A stretch of DNA of 64,000 bases from Galerina marginata (GCA_023014335.1 JAECYW010000016.1:868001-932000), one strand, 5' to 3'; shown: positions 48,772 through 61,007, counted from the stretch's first letter. Translations and numbers: made by a program. Notes: a model not told the origin generated them from the letters alone.

Positions 48772-51700
48772 TGGCGTCGGATCGAGCAATAATTTTTATC
48801 GAAGGCAGATAACTCAAACGAGTTGATAGAAACCTAGAGATAGATTGAGTAGTGGCCTGCGTGTTCGCCACGAATGCACTGTGAGCTGCGCTCTGGACGA
48901 CAAAGTGGGCAACACTCACGGTGGCTAAGGTACGAATCCGACGGCGAGCACGACAAGCTCAGCAACGCGGGCGATGGTGGCGGGGGTAGAAAAAGGGGAG
49001 AGATGCTAGTGCGAAAGCAAGAAGCCAGCTCACAGGAGAGACAGGGAAAGATAAAAGCCAGATAACAGGTCCCAGCCAATCATAGACAACCGGTTTGTCT
49101 TAGATAACTCTTTTAATCGCCGCTCCCACACCGAACCGGGCCAACCCGAACCGCCTCTATCTAATCTCCCAACACTCGGCAGCTACAAATCCCGAGATTA
49201 AGCATCAATTCTACATCCAGAACTCTAAGAACAGCCCGTACAAGGCAGTGTCTTTCTTTAAATTCTGCACCATCGTTCTCTCTCTCCAGCATGGTTAAAA
49301 AAGACTGCAGCGAACCTGATCGGATCAAGTGACAAGGAAAAGGAACAAGACATCATATCATATCAGTTAGCACCGTATCATATCAACGAAACCATTCTCA
49401 CCGACCCCCGCTTCAGCCACCTTCTCACGAAGAAAAAAAAATCCACCTCAGGGTTTCATCTAATCTCCGCACAGCACTCCCGTTTTGCCCCCGCCTCGTC
49501 GACTTTCGACGAAGAAAAGTAATTTAACATAACCCAGCGCAATCACCATCTCTCGTGATAGTCAGCGCATATTAACCTGCCTATCCACGACGGGATAGAT
49601 TATCCAGAAGTATCAACGCCTCCACTGGCGGGCTCGTGCGTTCGTACGGAATCGGCCATTACTTTGACACAAGTTCATTCATGGGATCCGTAAGATGCCC
49701 ACACCTCGCAAAAAATATCTAATCAGTCAGAAAAACCCGTGTCCGTTGCCCGGGAGGTCCACCCCCGAAGACAAGGTGCGCGATCAGATTCATTCAACCC
49801 AAAAGGCTAAAACACAGATAATTAGTTCCCACTGATATCCACGAAGCTTATATACCTCTCCAATGTCCATGGATCACCATTGACCACCACCATGTCGAAC
49901 GTTGACTGTAGGACGTCCCGTCCAACCCCGGGAAGTCTTGAGACGAAAGTGCATCATTAATATCTTCATCGCTTACAGATAGCTCCCGCCAGGAGATTAG
50001 ATTTCGCCTGTTTACACATTTAGACATCATGTAAGTACATCTGCCAGATAATGACAAGTCCCAGTCTATGCAAATATCTAAAATCTCACCCTCGGAGGGG
50101 CGGCCGCGCGGGAACACCCCGACATATAAAAACAGAACAGAAACGTCAAACCCGACGGTAAACAAGCTCGACGGAGGACACGCCACGTATTATAATTCAT
50201 TCATATGCATGCATCATCATCATCGGCCGCAGATATTATTGCCAGGTAAGCCATGGATCATTGCTATAAGTAAGCACTGACTGATCCCGTTCCCAACCGA
50301 GTAAAATAAACACACCTCCGTGGATCAGTCATTGTCAAGAAAATTGACCAACTTTTAGGCCGCTGCCAATGTCGCGTCGCCGTCGGTATGTCCTTTTTTC
50401 ACACCAAGTGTCGTCACCATTAATATGAGCAGGTAATTTAAGAGACAAACGGCTCACTGAACGACGTCGCTTGCACAGCTCCACGCCTTTTCCCCAGCCC
50501 TCCCCCACTTAAATTCACCGGCCACTCTCCCAGAGGATCCCAGAGGCTGCGAAGCTCTGCGAGGCTACCGCGAGGCCTCGGGTAATTTCTTTTTTTCTTC
50601 CGTTTCCCCGCACTGCACCGCCGGAAAACAGGAAGTGATCGACACGAACACCACCCCGATCGCACACATTCACGTTCACATACGGCATCGTCCGACGTCG
50701 CAAGAACGCGAACCCCGACGAACCCCAAACCGAGCTCGCTTTCTCCTTCTAGATTTACGTCCAGGCTCCCGCCGCCTCCAGGCGCAGATAAGATCCCCTG
50801 AATTTGGATCTACTCAAAAGAAAATAACCGCGTGGGATAACGATAAGATCCTTAGGAATTCGAACCAGCTCGTACCCAAAAGCCTCCGCCAGGCATGTTG
50901 AAACCCGAAACGAGTAAATGATAAGATGATAGATTACTTTGCACCGCTAAGCAGTCCAGATTTAGAATCGAGCTGACTAGGGTCAAGTCCCTCGTTACTG
51001 AAGTCTGATGTGGTGCAGCTTGTATGATGGGACAGATCAGCAGTCCCCGACGAATAAATCTGGCGAGTTTCGAGTTCAGGTGCCAGCTTTCGCGCGAGAG
51101 AACGGGGAGATTAGATAAAGAATTTGGCATCTGACGATCTCAGTTGATCACGACCAAATAGCGACGCGGAATCGCACTCAGGAGCACGCCATTTACAATT
51201 ACAAACAGCAAGCTGCCTCTCGCACCTTGACGCAGGGGTGTATCGGATCCTCGTTTCCTGTCTGGCCTCTGGCCTCTCGGGAAAAGCTCGGACGGATGGA
51301 AGGCAGGGATTTAATTGAGGACATCGGTCCCATAACCCGACAGCAAGTCAGCGACTGGGGTGGATAACGGAATGCCTCTTTCCAAAGTAGAAAGTACTTC
51401 GGGCCTTAAGTTCCATTCGCCAACGTTTTATCTCTGGGCGTTTGAACGTCCAGCTTCCTTGGACCTGCCAAAAAAGAAGTCGACGCTAATAATATCACTG
51501 CTAAAACCAATACCCACCTACAATCACTATGTCTGCTCACGGAAGCTGATCATACAATCTTTCAGATCCGAATCCTCAATCCCGAGATGCAAGGCCGTCT
51601 TATCTTTACAGCATGAAGCTTGGCGATTATCAGATAACGGGGACACTCCTTCCTTTTAACGCAGCCTCATGCAGGTTGCAAGAAAACTGACTCGGAGAAC

Positions 51701-54700
51701 AGACAGAAGATGTCGATAACCCAGCTGACGATAAACCGCACCGTCGTAGCCAACAGGGATGCTTTGGGAGAATCGGAAGTCGGAGTGATGCACTGCGGAT
51801 TAAATGTGTAATTTCCGGTATGAATGCACCCAGCCATGAAATCTGTAAAATTTCCGCACTGCATAGGCGGTCTATCTGCAAGTGAATGAAGGAGAGTGAC
51901 GGTGAAAGGCCACGAATAGACAACCTCCCGTTTAGAAAGAACCAGAATTTCCGTGAATCCAAGCAAAGACTGTATTTTTGGGACGCCTTCTGACTTGTAT
52001 CGGAAAACAGAAGGAAAAAAAATGTGTCCAGTCTCAATCAGCCACGGTGATAAAACGCGTAAGACATAGCCCTCGCTAGTCGTTGTGATTGACGAAGCTC
52101 GCGGCTCACATTAACTGAGCGCTAAAGTAGTAAATCCGAGGGGTTGTCGCCACGAGTCAAAGCATAGCATGAATTCGAACTTTCAAGTTCCAGAACAGAA
52201 ACTCGCAGCATCAAGTTTTCCTAAAATGCATGAGGGTTGGCAATGACGGAACGCACCGGCTCGAGCTCGGTAAGACACCAACTGAGCCTGAGTACTCCAA
52301 TACCCGAAGAATGGTCCCCTTTCAAAGTCGGTCGGATCCTAGAAAGCAGTCTCTCCTACCGACTAATCCTGCTGGATCCGAGTCCACAGGTAAGACTTTT
52401 ACATAAACGGCCTGTGGACCCATGACTGCGTCGAGGCAAGGTGACAAGGGAAAAGAAGGCCACCTCACGTCTTCAAAAGAGTTCCCATCGAAACACTGCC
52501 CAGCGAGCCCAACTGGCGAGCCAAGTATCGAGACTATTACCGACCGCGGAGGTGGAGAGCTGTCCCGGAGCAAATGAAAGACAGGTTGCCAATTACCCCA
52601 GACCTCCCCGCACCCCATGACCCACGCTTAATTCTGATCAAAAAGCCCCTTTATCATCAAATTCATCGTGAGTAATAAAACCTGCAGTGCCGAGCAGACG
52701 AACGTAATAAACCATCACGCATTTCGTTCGCGTGATTCGGTCAGCTTCGGAAGTGGAAGGCGCAGTCCGCCCACATCCCGCGAACCTACATAAACCGGTT
52801 CCTGCATTATATTGAAGGCTTGGGTTGATTCGGATTTCGAAGGAAGACAAAAAAAGATGAAATAACGGGGCCCGTACAAGTGCTTATCCAAAACCCTAGT
52901 ATCATCTGGGGATTGACGTCCTTTCTCGAGAGGTTGTGGTACACACTGACACAGCTTGCTGCTGCGGAGAGATTACTCATAGGAAGATAATTCACTCAAT
53001 CACACCTTGTCTGGAAGCATACGGCATGGTTTATTTTGCGTTCGTGCGATATGGAGGAAAGAAAGAGCCTAGCGTCGCATAATATCGGAGGGAAGTGCAT
53101 GCTAAAGCGAACATGATGCTGCTCATGCTTGTACGAGTGGAAAAAAGTCATGTACACGATTTAAGCATCGGTTTTGGCCTGGACCCTCTTCTTGGCTACT
53201 GTGTTCTCCCTTTTCATTCACAAGAGCATCAGATACGGAAGAAGGACATGAGACGAGCAAGAACAAACCTGAATCCATTTTTGAATCGTCTCGACACATC
53301 CTTCAAGAACTGCATCCTTCCGGTTCCAGTGGTCTTTCTGCGCTTAGCCTTGAGGCCCCAGTTGTACGATCGGATCTTAGCAGAAGGGTATCCGCATGAT
53401 GCGCAAGCTGAAGGAATGATTAGTTATAGTCATGGCTTAATCGACTGTGAGATAACGCACTTTTGTGTTGCCTGTGGAAGGAACGGTTGCCGCAGCGGCG
53501 GCAAAGGGTGTGCGACTTGGTGTGTCTCTTACTATTTGAGTACGAAAACGGCCAGTCAGCATTGTCGGTTCTTCAAAAAGTAAAGAGGGCATTGGCGACA
53601 TACCCGAAGGACGAGGTACCTAGAAAAATCGCAGATCAGATATCACCCAAAATTCGAGTATAAAGAATAACACACCTTTCGTCTAAGAAAGTCAAACCCA
53701 GCGGGGAAAAGAAAATGCAGTCAGCACGACGCCAGAGACCTTCCAAAGCAGCAAACAGGAGTCCAAAAGTATACGCTCTCAACACCTCCACCCCCACCAC
53801 AGGCCGTTCGTCTGTCGGCCATTCCGTATAGTCCAAACATCCACCAGTGACATCCAAAATCATCCGACCGCATCCATCCTTTCCCGATCTCTCACCAGAC
53901 TCAAAATGTCCTCCAAGGTCTCCAAGACAAACACAAATCGTTCTGTGGCAATAAAAACTTACCATCTCGTCGTATTCTTGAGGTTGCGGGGATCGATGGT
54001 CGTAGTGCGCGGGGCTTTCGTTGGGTTGTCACAGATGATTTTGAGGCGTGAGAATATTGGCACGGTCACTCGCTGGATCAGGGTACCTTTCCTTTTTCGG
54101 CGTTGGCACTTGCCCTCGGGCCTCGTTCAACTTTGTTCAACTGCACCCTCAAGGGAGGCTATAACCTATCAAGGAATACCATGTCTAGGCCAACATTATC
54201 TTCACACTTTACTCGACTGCGACTCACAACTGGGATTTCAATGGCTTCGCTACATCATAATATGGAACTAGAGGACGGTTACTCCCAACCGAATGTAACT
54301 TCGCCCTTGAGTCTGGCCAGAATCTCTCAGGCTATGAGTTGATGGCTCCTAACGAATTGGCCAAGTGTATCGGTACTTTCGCCACTGCTTTCGAAAGAAA
54401 TTATCGTTTTTCTAAACCCCTGCTCGACAAGCAGAGTACAATGTTTCTGTCAGCAGCTCTTGGGGTACGTGGAACCCTTTGGGTCTCGTTTGCACTCGGC
54501 ACGTACTCTGGTTCTGAGCTCACGACGACAGATCATACTCAATGTAGTTGCAACAAATACAGACTCTCGATGGCTTTACTAGACGTCAATGGAACAGAAT
54601 CCTTCTATGATCAAGATTTTGCCTTTGGTCCATCATTTGCAGGCAGCGCCAATAACCTCGACCCAATATCACAGTCTCTGAATTGGGCTGTAATGTAACG

Positions 54701-55108
54701 ATATAACTGGCTTACAGCTTAAAGTGAGACCGCTCGGACTCTCAAGATTGCCGTTGCACGCTTGATCGATCTGACTGTAGTGTATCCTGTGACGACGGTC
54801 TCAGAGTCAAGCGCGATGAAGGGCATCATGAAAGTTCGAAGGTAAATCTTTGATGACTGGAAGGAGGGGATCTGCTGACGTTCAAAATTCTGACGGTCGC
54901 TATAGATTGAAGATCGCGATATTTTTTTATTTATGCAAGATACAATTGTGAGCCTAACACTTCTTTCAAACTCATATCCTCCATTTGACACAGCTCATCA
55001 ATGTAAAAATAGGCTGCGAAAATGATCTTTTTCTAATGGGTTGGGGAATATCATCAACTCAAGCTGGAAAAACAAGAGATCGCACGCAACTTGCCTGCTA
55101 CGAGCAAC
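48772..55108. other. 6.3 kb gene-poor stretch
   Basis: Only short unsupported frames. It includes the 5' region of the GATA gene (to about 49.4 kb). GATAAG-like motifs cluster at 50784-51118, and an overlapping two-strand ATCWGATAA site lies at 51627-51637. Frames on the plus strand at 53906-54698 have weak coding character but no start, splice pattern or family motif I can defend. Confidence 0.5.
51627..51637. promoter_or_regulatory. Overlapping ATCWGATAA sites on both strands
   Basis: TTATCAGATAA reads as ATCAGATAA on plus and ATCTGATAA on minus. It is an ideal iron-GATA motif but not next to any gene I can support. Confidence 0.3.
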
Positions 55109-56230
55109 TTAATTGTCATCATCGTCTCCGTCGTCTCCTGCCTGTCGACGGTACCCGTATTGACCGGGCAGGTACGCACCGGCACCATGAGCAGCACCTT
55201 GCAAGGCAGCACTAGGGGCAAGGAGGCTGAAAAGCTTACCGAGGATGTTTCCCCCAGCACCCAAGACGGCGTCGGTGGCACTGGGGCCAGCTTCTTCAGT
55301 GGCTTCTTCACGACGATGGAATTGGTCAGCGAGGAGGGCACCGGCATTTCCAACAGCACTTTGTAAGCCTGCAGGAGGGAGGATCGCGTGGGCACCGCGA
55401 GCTGCTCCTTTCAGAGCAGCGCCGGGAGCGAGGAGCCTGTAAAGGGTACCAAGTATGTCCCCGGCACCGCCCAAGGCGGCGTCGGTGGCACTGCTGGGGC
55501 CGTAGGCCTCGGCGGCTTCATCGCGTCGATATCCGGGAATGTAGGCGCCTGCACCGTGAGCAGCACCTCCCAAAGCGGCGCCGGGAGCGAGGAGGCTGTA
55601 AAGAGTACCGATGACGTCCCCGGCACCGCCCAAGAGATCATCAGTGACGCTGCTGGGGCCGTAGGCCTCGGCAGCTTCGTCACGTCGATACCCGGGAATG
55701 TAGGCGCCTGCTCCATGAGCAGCACCTCCTAGAGCAGCACCGGGAGCGAGGAGCCTGTAAAGGGTACCGAGGATATCACCCCCAGCATCCAAGACGGCGT
55801 CGGTAGCACTAGGACCGGCGGTTTCGGTGGCTTCGTCACGTCGATATCCGGGAATGTAAGCTCCTGCTCCGCGAGCAGCACCTCCTAGAGCAGCGCCGGG
55901 AGCGAGGAGCCTGTAAAGGGTACCGATGATGTCCCCTGCACCCGCCAAGGCATCGTCAGTGATGCTGGCAGGGCCGGCGGCTTCGGTGGCTTCGTCACGT
56001 CGGTACCCGGGAATATAGGCACCTGCTCCGTGAGCGGCACCTCCCAAGGCGGCGCCGGGAGCGAGGAGTCTGTAAAGGGTACCGAGGATGTCCCCGCCAG
56101 CACTCAAGGCGGCGTCGGTGACACTGTCAGTGGGATAAGCGGCTTCGCTGGCTTCAGCTGGAATCGGGGTCGCAGCGACCGATCCGCAGAGAACGGCCAG
56201 AGTGACGAGGTAAGTGAATTGCAGCTTCAT
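55109..56230 (-). CDS. Secreted repeat precursor, probable kexin-processed peptides
   Basis: A single-exon 373-residue protein starts at the ATG at 56230 with a signal peptide (MKLQFTYLVTLAVLCGSVAA). Six repeats follow, each ending in Arg-Arg (residues 77-78, 130-131, 182-183, 235-236, 306-307 and 361-362), then an acidic tail of Gly/Asp. Each unit has a helix-like core (GDILGTLYRLLAPGAAL), then GGAAHGAGAYIPGYRR, and the next unit opens with DEATEA, DEAAEA or EEATEE. This is the layout of fungal kexin-processed repeat proteins (yeast alpha-factor precursor, Ustilago Rep1, Candida Ece1, dikaritin RiPP precursors): Kex2 cuts after dibasic sites in the Golgi and releases near-identical peptides of about 50 residues. 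Units 1-4 are almost identical; unit 5 is longer and unit 6 diverged. What the peptides do is unknown: signal, surface coat and membrane-active peptide are all possible. Confidence 0.85.
   Translation of the reverse strand: MKLQFTYLVTLAVLCGSVAATPIPAEASEAAYPTDSVTDAALSAGGDILGTLYRLLAPGAALGGAAHGAGAYIPGYRRDEATEAAGPASITDDALAGAGDIIGTLYRLLAPGAALGGAARGAGAYIPGYRRDEATETAGPSATDAVLDAGGDILGTLYRLLAPGAALGGAAHGAGAYIPGYRRDEAAEAYGPSSVTDDLLGGAGDVIGTLYSLLAPGAALGGAAHGAGAYIPGYRRDEAAEAYGPSSATDAALGGAGDILGTLYRLLAPGAALKGAARGAHAILPPAGLQSAVGNAGALLADQFHRREEATEEAGPSATDAVLGAGGNILGKLFSLLAPSAALQGAAHGAGAYLPGQYGYRRQAGDDGDDDDN
55140..56115 (-). repeat. Coding tandem repeats of about 156-159 bp
   Basis: Six units encode the Arg-Arg-terminated peptides. 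The strings near 55529, 55688, 55846 and 56003 (GGGAATRTARG type) mark four successive units at 157-159 bp spacing. Unit 5 carries about 54 bp extra. Confidence 0.9.
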
Positions 56231-56440
56231 TGTCAAGAAGATCCTGAATAAAGTTGGCTTCTTTCACTGAATGTGAAAAAGACAGTTACACACTTGCTTT
56301 TTTTTTGCGATTACAAAGGCGCAGAGAAAGTCACTTCGGGAGAGGTCCAATAAGTATTGTTGTCACTGAGCTAAGGACCTCAGACTCACCCGAAACTTGT
56401 GGATTGGTGTCTGAAGAAATTGAGGCAGATTTTCTTTGCT

Positions 56441-56446
56441 TTTATA
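56441..56446 (-). promoter_or_regulatory. TATA box of the repeat-precursor gene
   Basis: GATATAAAAG on the minus strand lies about 210 bp before the ATG. This distance is usual for a strongly expressed secreted protein with a short 5' UTR or 5' intron. Confidence 0.45.
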
Positions 56447-57531
56447 TCTTTTGTCTCTGGGAGCCGAGAAGGAATCCGTGCAAAAACGGGTAAGGCGGGA
56501 GTAAAAACCGCAGCTTAGCCCGCCTAGACAAGACGTTCTATGAAACTAGAATACCCACTTGATTTCTCAATAGTGCGCGAGCTGGGAATTGACAAATTTC
56601 CTGTCAAAGTCCAATCGTGGAGGTGGCGGTTCGGTTTAGTCTCCAATTTCACTGTGAAAACACTAACCGACTTAAATAAGAGAGTAGCAAAAGCCCGAGA
56701 AGGTCTAGCTAGCATCGAACTTGATGCGATAGTTGAGTTCGGTTTGAAATTCAAGACTCAATTGAATTTTAAAGAGCGTTGGAATTTTCAAGGAGTTTTG
56801 ACATTGGGAGAGTTGGGCAATTGTTGGAGATGGAATGGAACAGAAAGCTGCAGGCGTATCCCGCGAAGGACAGCTGAATGAATTCACCGAAATTTGCACA
56901 ATCCGTTGATCAGTGACACACATTCTAGCTATTTCCTGGTCCCAGTACCTAATTAAATTTCCCTAGCATTGCTTGACAAACTTCGTTTCCCTTGCTTTCC
57001 ATTGTTCCCGCTTGCTCAGAAGCCTGAGGATCCAATTTCTCAGGCGGCCTTCGTTGTACGAAGCCACTCTCGATTGCTTCTAATCCGGAAATTCGCGAAG
57101 ACACGAGAACCACTTGCAACTTGAATGAATAGGCTATAGAGTAGTAAATATTGAACAATTATTACAACGACCAAATAGACAGCGGCGTTCGTTGCCATTA
57201 AAAAGCGCATACTACAGGCTATCTAAAGCCGAAGTCGGCTAATCTACCTTTGCGGCCTCTCTATTATCGCATCCATATTATCGAGATAGTCTAAAATATG
57301 AGTGGAGCTATTTTTATTAAATGTCAGGAAAACAGTTGCACAGCGGGAGATATAAGGAGTACTGTGTTTTGACAGTACTTTGTTCGCCGACTTATAATCA
57401 CTTATTGCCATCCCTTCGTCCACATGATCCCATAAATTACTTCCTTCGTTGAATCATTTCCTACTCTTCGAGTTGTGTCTAGTCAAACGGGAGTGATGCC
57501 ACTCCGACATTCGACACCACAATATTTAAGA
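56447..57531. other. Intergenic, no gene seen
   Basis: A 114-codon plus-strand frame at 56540-56881 has no splice partner or motif. Nothing else is supported. Confidence 0.4.
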
Positions 57532-58774
57532 TTATAAACGGGAAACTGTGTCGAGTAGTGAATATGGAAGCCTGAAGTCAATTAGGCCGCCGACTATAAG
57601 TGTCTCCAGCCAGATGGGACTACTCCATGTTATCCAGATTAGAACCCAAAAGTACCCAACCACTTTTGGTATTCGCCGGAGGCCACATCGTTTACCGAGG
57701 GAAATGACTGCGTCTTCGAGAGTGATCGCCACGGCTTGTAGAACAAAGAATAGAATATTCTTCCGAACTGAATGAATATTACGGGTGGCCACAAAATCCC
57801 CGGCACCGTGCACCAGGCCAGAAACGAAGAATGCTGTGAAAAGCTGCACGTAGGCAGACCCAAGAGAGCCATGTGGAAGGCGGAGGAATATGTTGGCCAG
57901 ATATTTCCCATGCGCAGATAGCATCTGGCTTTACGGTTAGTTAAGACGAAGAATTTATAGCTATAAAACCCACTCGACGCATTGATTGATGCCAGGTTTG
58001 TCTACGAAGCATTATTTAATAGTTTGTCCTGCCTATGGAGGCAATTGAAATTAATAGTTACCCCCAGAACTTCCTAACAGTTGTTGTGTCTCCGATGGGT
58101 CCACACCAAGCAGGCCAATCCCCAGGTGCAGAATGACCAACAGCTACCGATATCGCGGAGCCCAACGTATGGTTAAGTTGCATGAAAAAATATATGTGCG
58201 CCCAGTATACCATGACGCTCCATGCCTGCCACACGAAGCCGTGAGCGTCCATCCTTTCCCCTCCATCCTTGCGAAGCGCAGGATTGTGGCGCATATGAAG
58301 TGTCGCGGCGTCTGCAGTAATACAGAAAAACGTGAACCATTGAAACTGGGAAACGACGAATGCCCAACGTGGTTTGGTTGAGCGCCGTAACCTGGGGGCC
58401 ACGAAATTCCAGTTTACCCCGCGTGTATCTGAGATGAGGTCTGAAGCCCATATCAGCCTTTGATAAACACCTAAGTCGGCAATGGCTTGTTTCTCGTCAT
58501 TTCGTCGTAGCTCAAGCTGAGGTTCGTTCAAGAAGACAAAGTCGGATGCCTGGCAAAGGAGATTGGCTCCTCCTAGCCCAATTACATATCCGATTACTGA
58601 AGGAAAAGGATTGTCGGGTGGGAAGAGTAAGATTGCGCTGTAAATGATGCATAGAATTGGGAAGGAGATCCGGCGATATGGAACAGGCTTTACTGCGACT
58701 GCGACGACGAGAAGGACATATAGAATGCCCAATTCCAATACGTTGGTACGCAACGCAGATCTTGAAGTTGTCAT
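57532..58774 (-). CDS. MBOAT / wax-synthase-like membrane acyltransferase
   Basis: Exons 58774-58062, 58001-57974 (only 28 bp) and 57924-57532 join in frame to 377 residues. Several hydrophobic segments (about residues 15-80, 145-165, 190-215, 270-300 and 310-355) indicate a multi-pass membrane protein. Wax-synthase-family motifs are complete: WPAWCGPIGDTTTVRKFWG, then QTWHQSMRR supplied by the micro-exon, and SGLVHGAGDF with the conserved MBOAT His (about 286). In fungi such enzymes acetylate terpenoid and other alcohols using acyl-CoA, often as tailoring enzymes. No terpene synthase or P450 is nearby in this window, so the substrate is open. The start at 58774 is the first in-frame ATG. Confidence 0.85.
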
Positions 58775-59061
58775 ATAAACCACAAATGACGAAATATGGC
58801 CAATAACTTAGCTTGAACTTAGCAGACAAATAGACGCGATCATAGTCCGATTAAAGTTCGCTATGACACGTCTTTGACACGTTTACATTACGCTTCTGAC
58901 GAGGGTGTGCTCCTATGTTTGTTTGATGAGTGCGCACTGTGAGAATGTTTAAAAAGGGTTACCTGAAATTCAAAAATAGCAGCGCTTCTCAATAGAGCTA
59001 TTGACAATCTTTTCAAAAATTGCGATTTACGGACATGCGGATCCTGATTACATCTGAACTC
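58775..59061. other. Intergenic
   Basis: Upstream region of the acyltransferase and 3' end of the phytase-like gene. Nothing else seen. Confidence 0.4.
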
Positions 59062-61007
59062 TCAGATCCCAAGGCCAAGCTGCACACTGCCTTTAGGAAT
59101 ACTAGGCAGTGTCACCCGGAAGACCAAGAACTGATTATCCACGTCGAGGCCTGCATCAAAGGGTACACCGAGAGAAACACCGTGAGTACTCAGGAAATCA
59201 TTGTCCGACTAGTTCAGTGGACGTTAAGTGGTGGAACTGTCATGAAAGGATGCTCGGAGACGTACAGCAGCGATTAAGAAGTAGTCATTAGGGAAGGCGG
59301 CGTCACCGACGGGTGCTAATGTGAGAGACTCCCATTTGGCATCGATGAGCGTTTCGTCGTCGGGAGAACCTGCCATAGAATTTGAAATGAGGTCTTTCAT
59401 ATTCAGTGGTGCAAGTAGTTACCATTATGGAGGCCGAATCTCCCCAATTGGGTATCATCCACGAAGTTTACGAACGAGACATAGGTAGCGGCTGTAATGC
59501 CCTTCGTGAGCTTTCCTTTACTGGCAATCGGGTTAGAAGGAGAGTCGAATTTTGTTCCGTGGATATCAGTCGCTTTCGAAATTGAGAAAAGGTCTGCTTG
59601 TCTTCATGCTACGTCAGACCAAGGAGGTTTATGAGAACAAGAAGCCTCACTTGTAACTAGAACTGTCATCATCACCGCCTCTTCCATCTCCGTCTCTAGA
59701 CAGAGCCAAGAACACCCCAGCACCCAGGAAGTGTATTTCACTGCAAGCTTCGGTGTTGCCCTTGCCGCTTAGTGGAAGCGGAACTACCCACTCTCCAATG
59801 AGAGGAACGCTGACGAGCGGGTTGGCTACGTTGTATGCAAGGAGCCGCGTGAAGCGAGATGTGCTCTTGTCGTCGCCGCCGTCCTGTATCGTCGCAGATT
59901 GCAGCATTGCGTACAAGGTATTGGTAGCAGGGTCAATTGTGAGCCCTTCAAAACCTGTCAAGGGCAAATTTCAGCGGGTGCCTGGATTGCAGCACAATTC
60001 GTGTACTCTACCTTGATTCGAGGCACGTCCTGTATCTGGATCATCCTCTGATGTAAAATCTAGGCTTCCTGAGACAAGCGGTAAGATAGCACTTGGGGGC
60101 TGGATAGTCTGCTGCAAATGGCCGTCTGCGCTGAATCGGTAGATATACGGTCCATATTCGTCGCTGAGCCAGTATCTGTTGAAAAGAAACATCAGTCTGG
60201 GTAAAACCACCATCGGTAGAGAAAACTTACGATCCATCTGCGTTCAGCACAATGCCTTCAATATCCAGAGTCAGATGCGGCTCGTTGCTCGATGCAATGG
60301 GCATCTGTGGGTCGGCGGTGGGCACAGCAGGGAACCCGCTCTGCGACGGTCTGACGGCATTTGGATCCAGCCCACTCGTCTTCACATTACTGCGTTCGAC
60401 TTCCAGAGTGGTGTTGACGTAAGTAATCTTGAAGGTTTCTTGTGCAGTGGCGAAGTCAAGCTTGGTGCTGCTGGTGTAGGGCGAGAGCGTAAATTGGAGC
60501 TCGTGTCGACGGGCTTGGTAGTCAACTGTGCCATCGCTGCGGTCGGGCAGCAGTGTAAGTTTAGATTACACGGAAAACGAGCTTGGAGGAAATCTCACAC
60601 GTTGAACCCTCGGTCAGGATGCACGACTAACGTACCAGAGAAAGTTCCGTCGGTATGAGCGGTCCATGTTCCACGTTTGATAGCAATTGCACTCCCGATA
60701 CCACCGATGGTGTCGCCTGTTGACTCTAGGAAATCAGAGGGGATGAGTCCAAACCCAACCAGCCCCTGTGAACAACAATGAGATTTACGCGTACAGCAAT
60801 TCGTTGCCAGGATGTACCATGTACCTTGTTGACGTATGTAAGGCCGTCCACCGTAACCGACACAGCAGCCGCAGCAGCGGACGCGACGGGGCTCGCATCT
60901 CTTCCGTCGCCAGCTGGAACCGCATTAACACCGCCTAGCCAGCCGGCCCCCAACAGAGAGGATAAGCCCAAGACCAAGAACGCCGACAATCTGCGTATTC
61001 TAAACAT
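59062..61007 (-). CDS. Secreted phytase-like (esterase-like) protein
   Basis: ATG at 61007 with a signal peptide (MFRIRRLSAFLVLGLSSLLG). About nine exons; the last, from about 59214, ends at the TGA at 59062. Motifs typical of the esterase-like phytase domain appear in order: GLVGFGLIP, DIEGIVLNADGS followed by YWLSDEYGPYIYRFSADG, FEGLTIDPATNTLYAMLQ, FTRLLAYNV, ISKATDIHGTKFD, DAKWESLTLAPVGD with FPNDYFLIAASDNDF, and DNQFLVFRVTLP. The fold is a beta-propeller. Despite the family name the reaction is not established for fungal members; a secreted phosphate-ester or carboxyl-ester hydrolase is plausible. All pieces are in frame and I see no decay. Exact borders of the small internal exons are approximate. 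Confidence 0.82.

Noticed and set aside
53906..54698. Possible secreted-protein gene on the plus strand
   Set aside because: Three overlapping frames with partial coding look, but no ATG with signal peptide, no coherent splice pattern and no family motif.
55388..55732. Plus- and minus-strand frames overlapping the peptide precursor
   Set aside because: Alternate-frame shadows of a repetitive coding sequence; only the minus frame has a signal peptide and regular dibasic ends.
56540..56881. 114-codon plus-strand frame
   Set aside because: No recognised motif and no matching promoter or neighbour exon.
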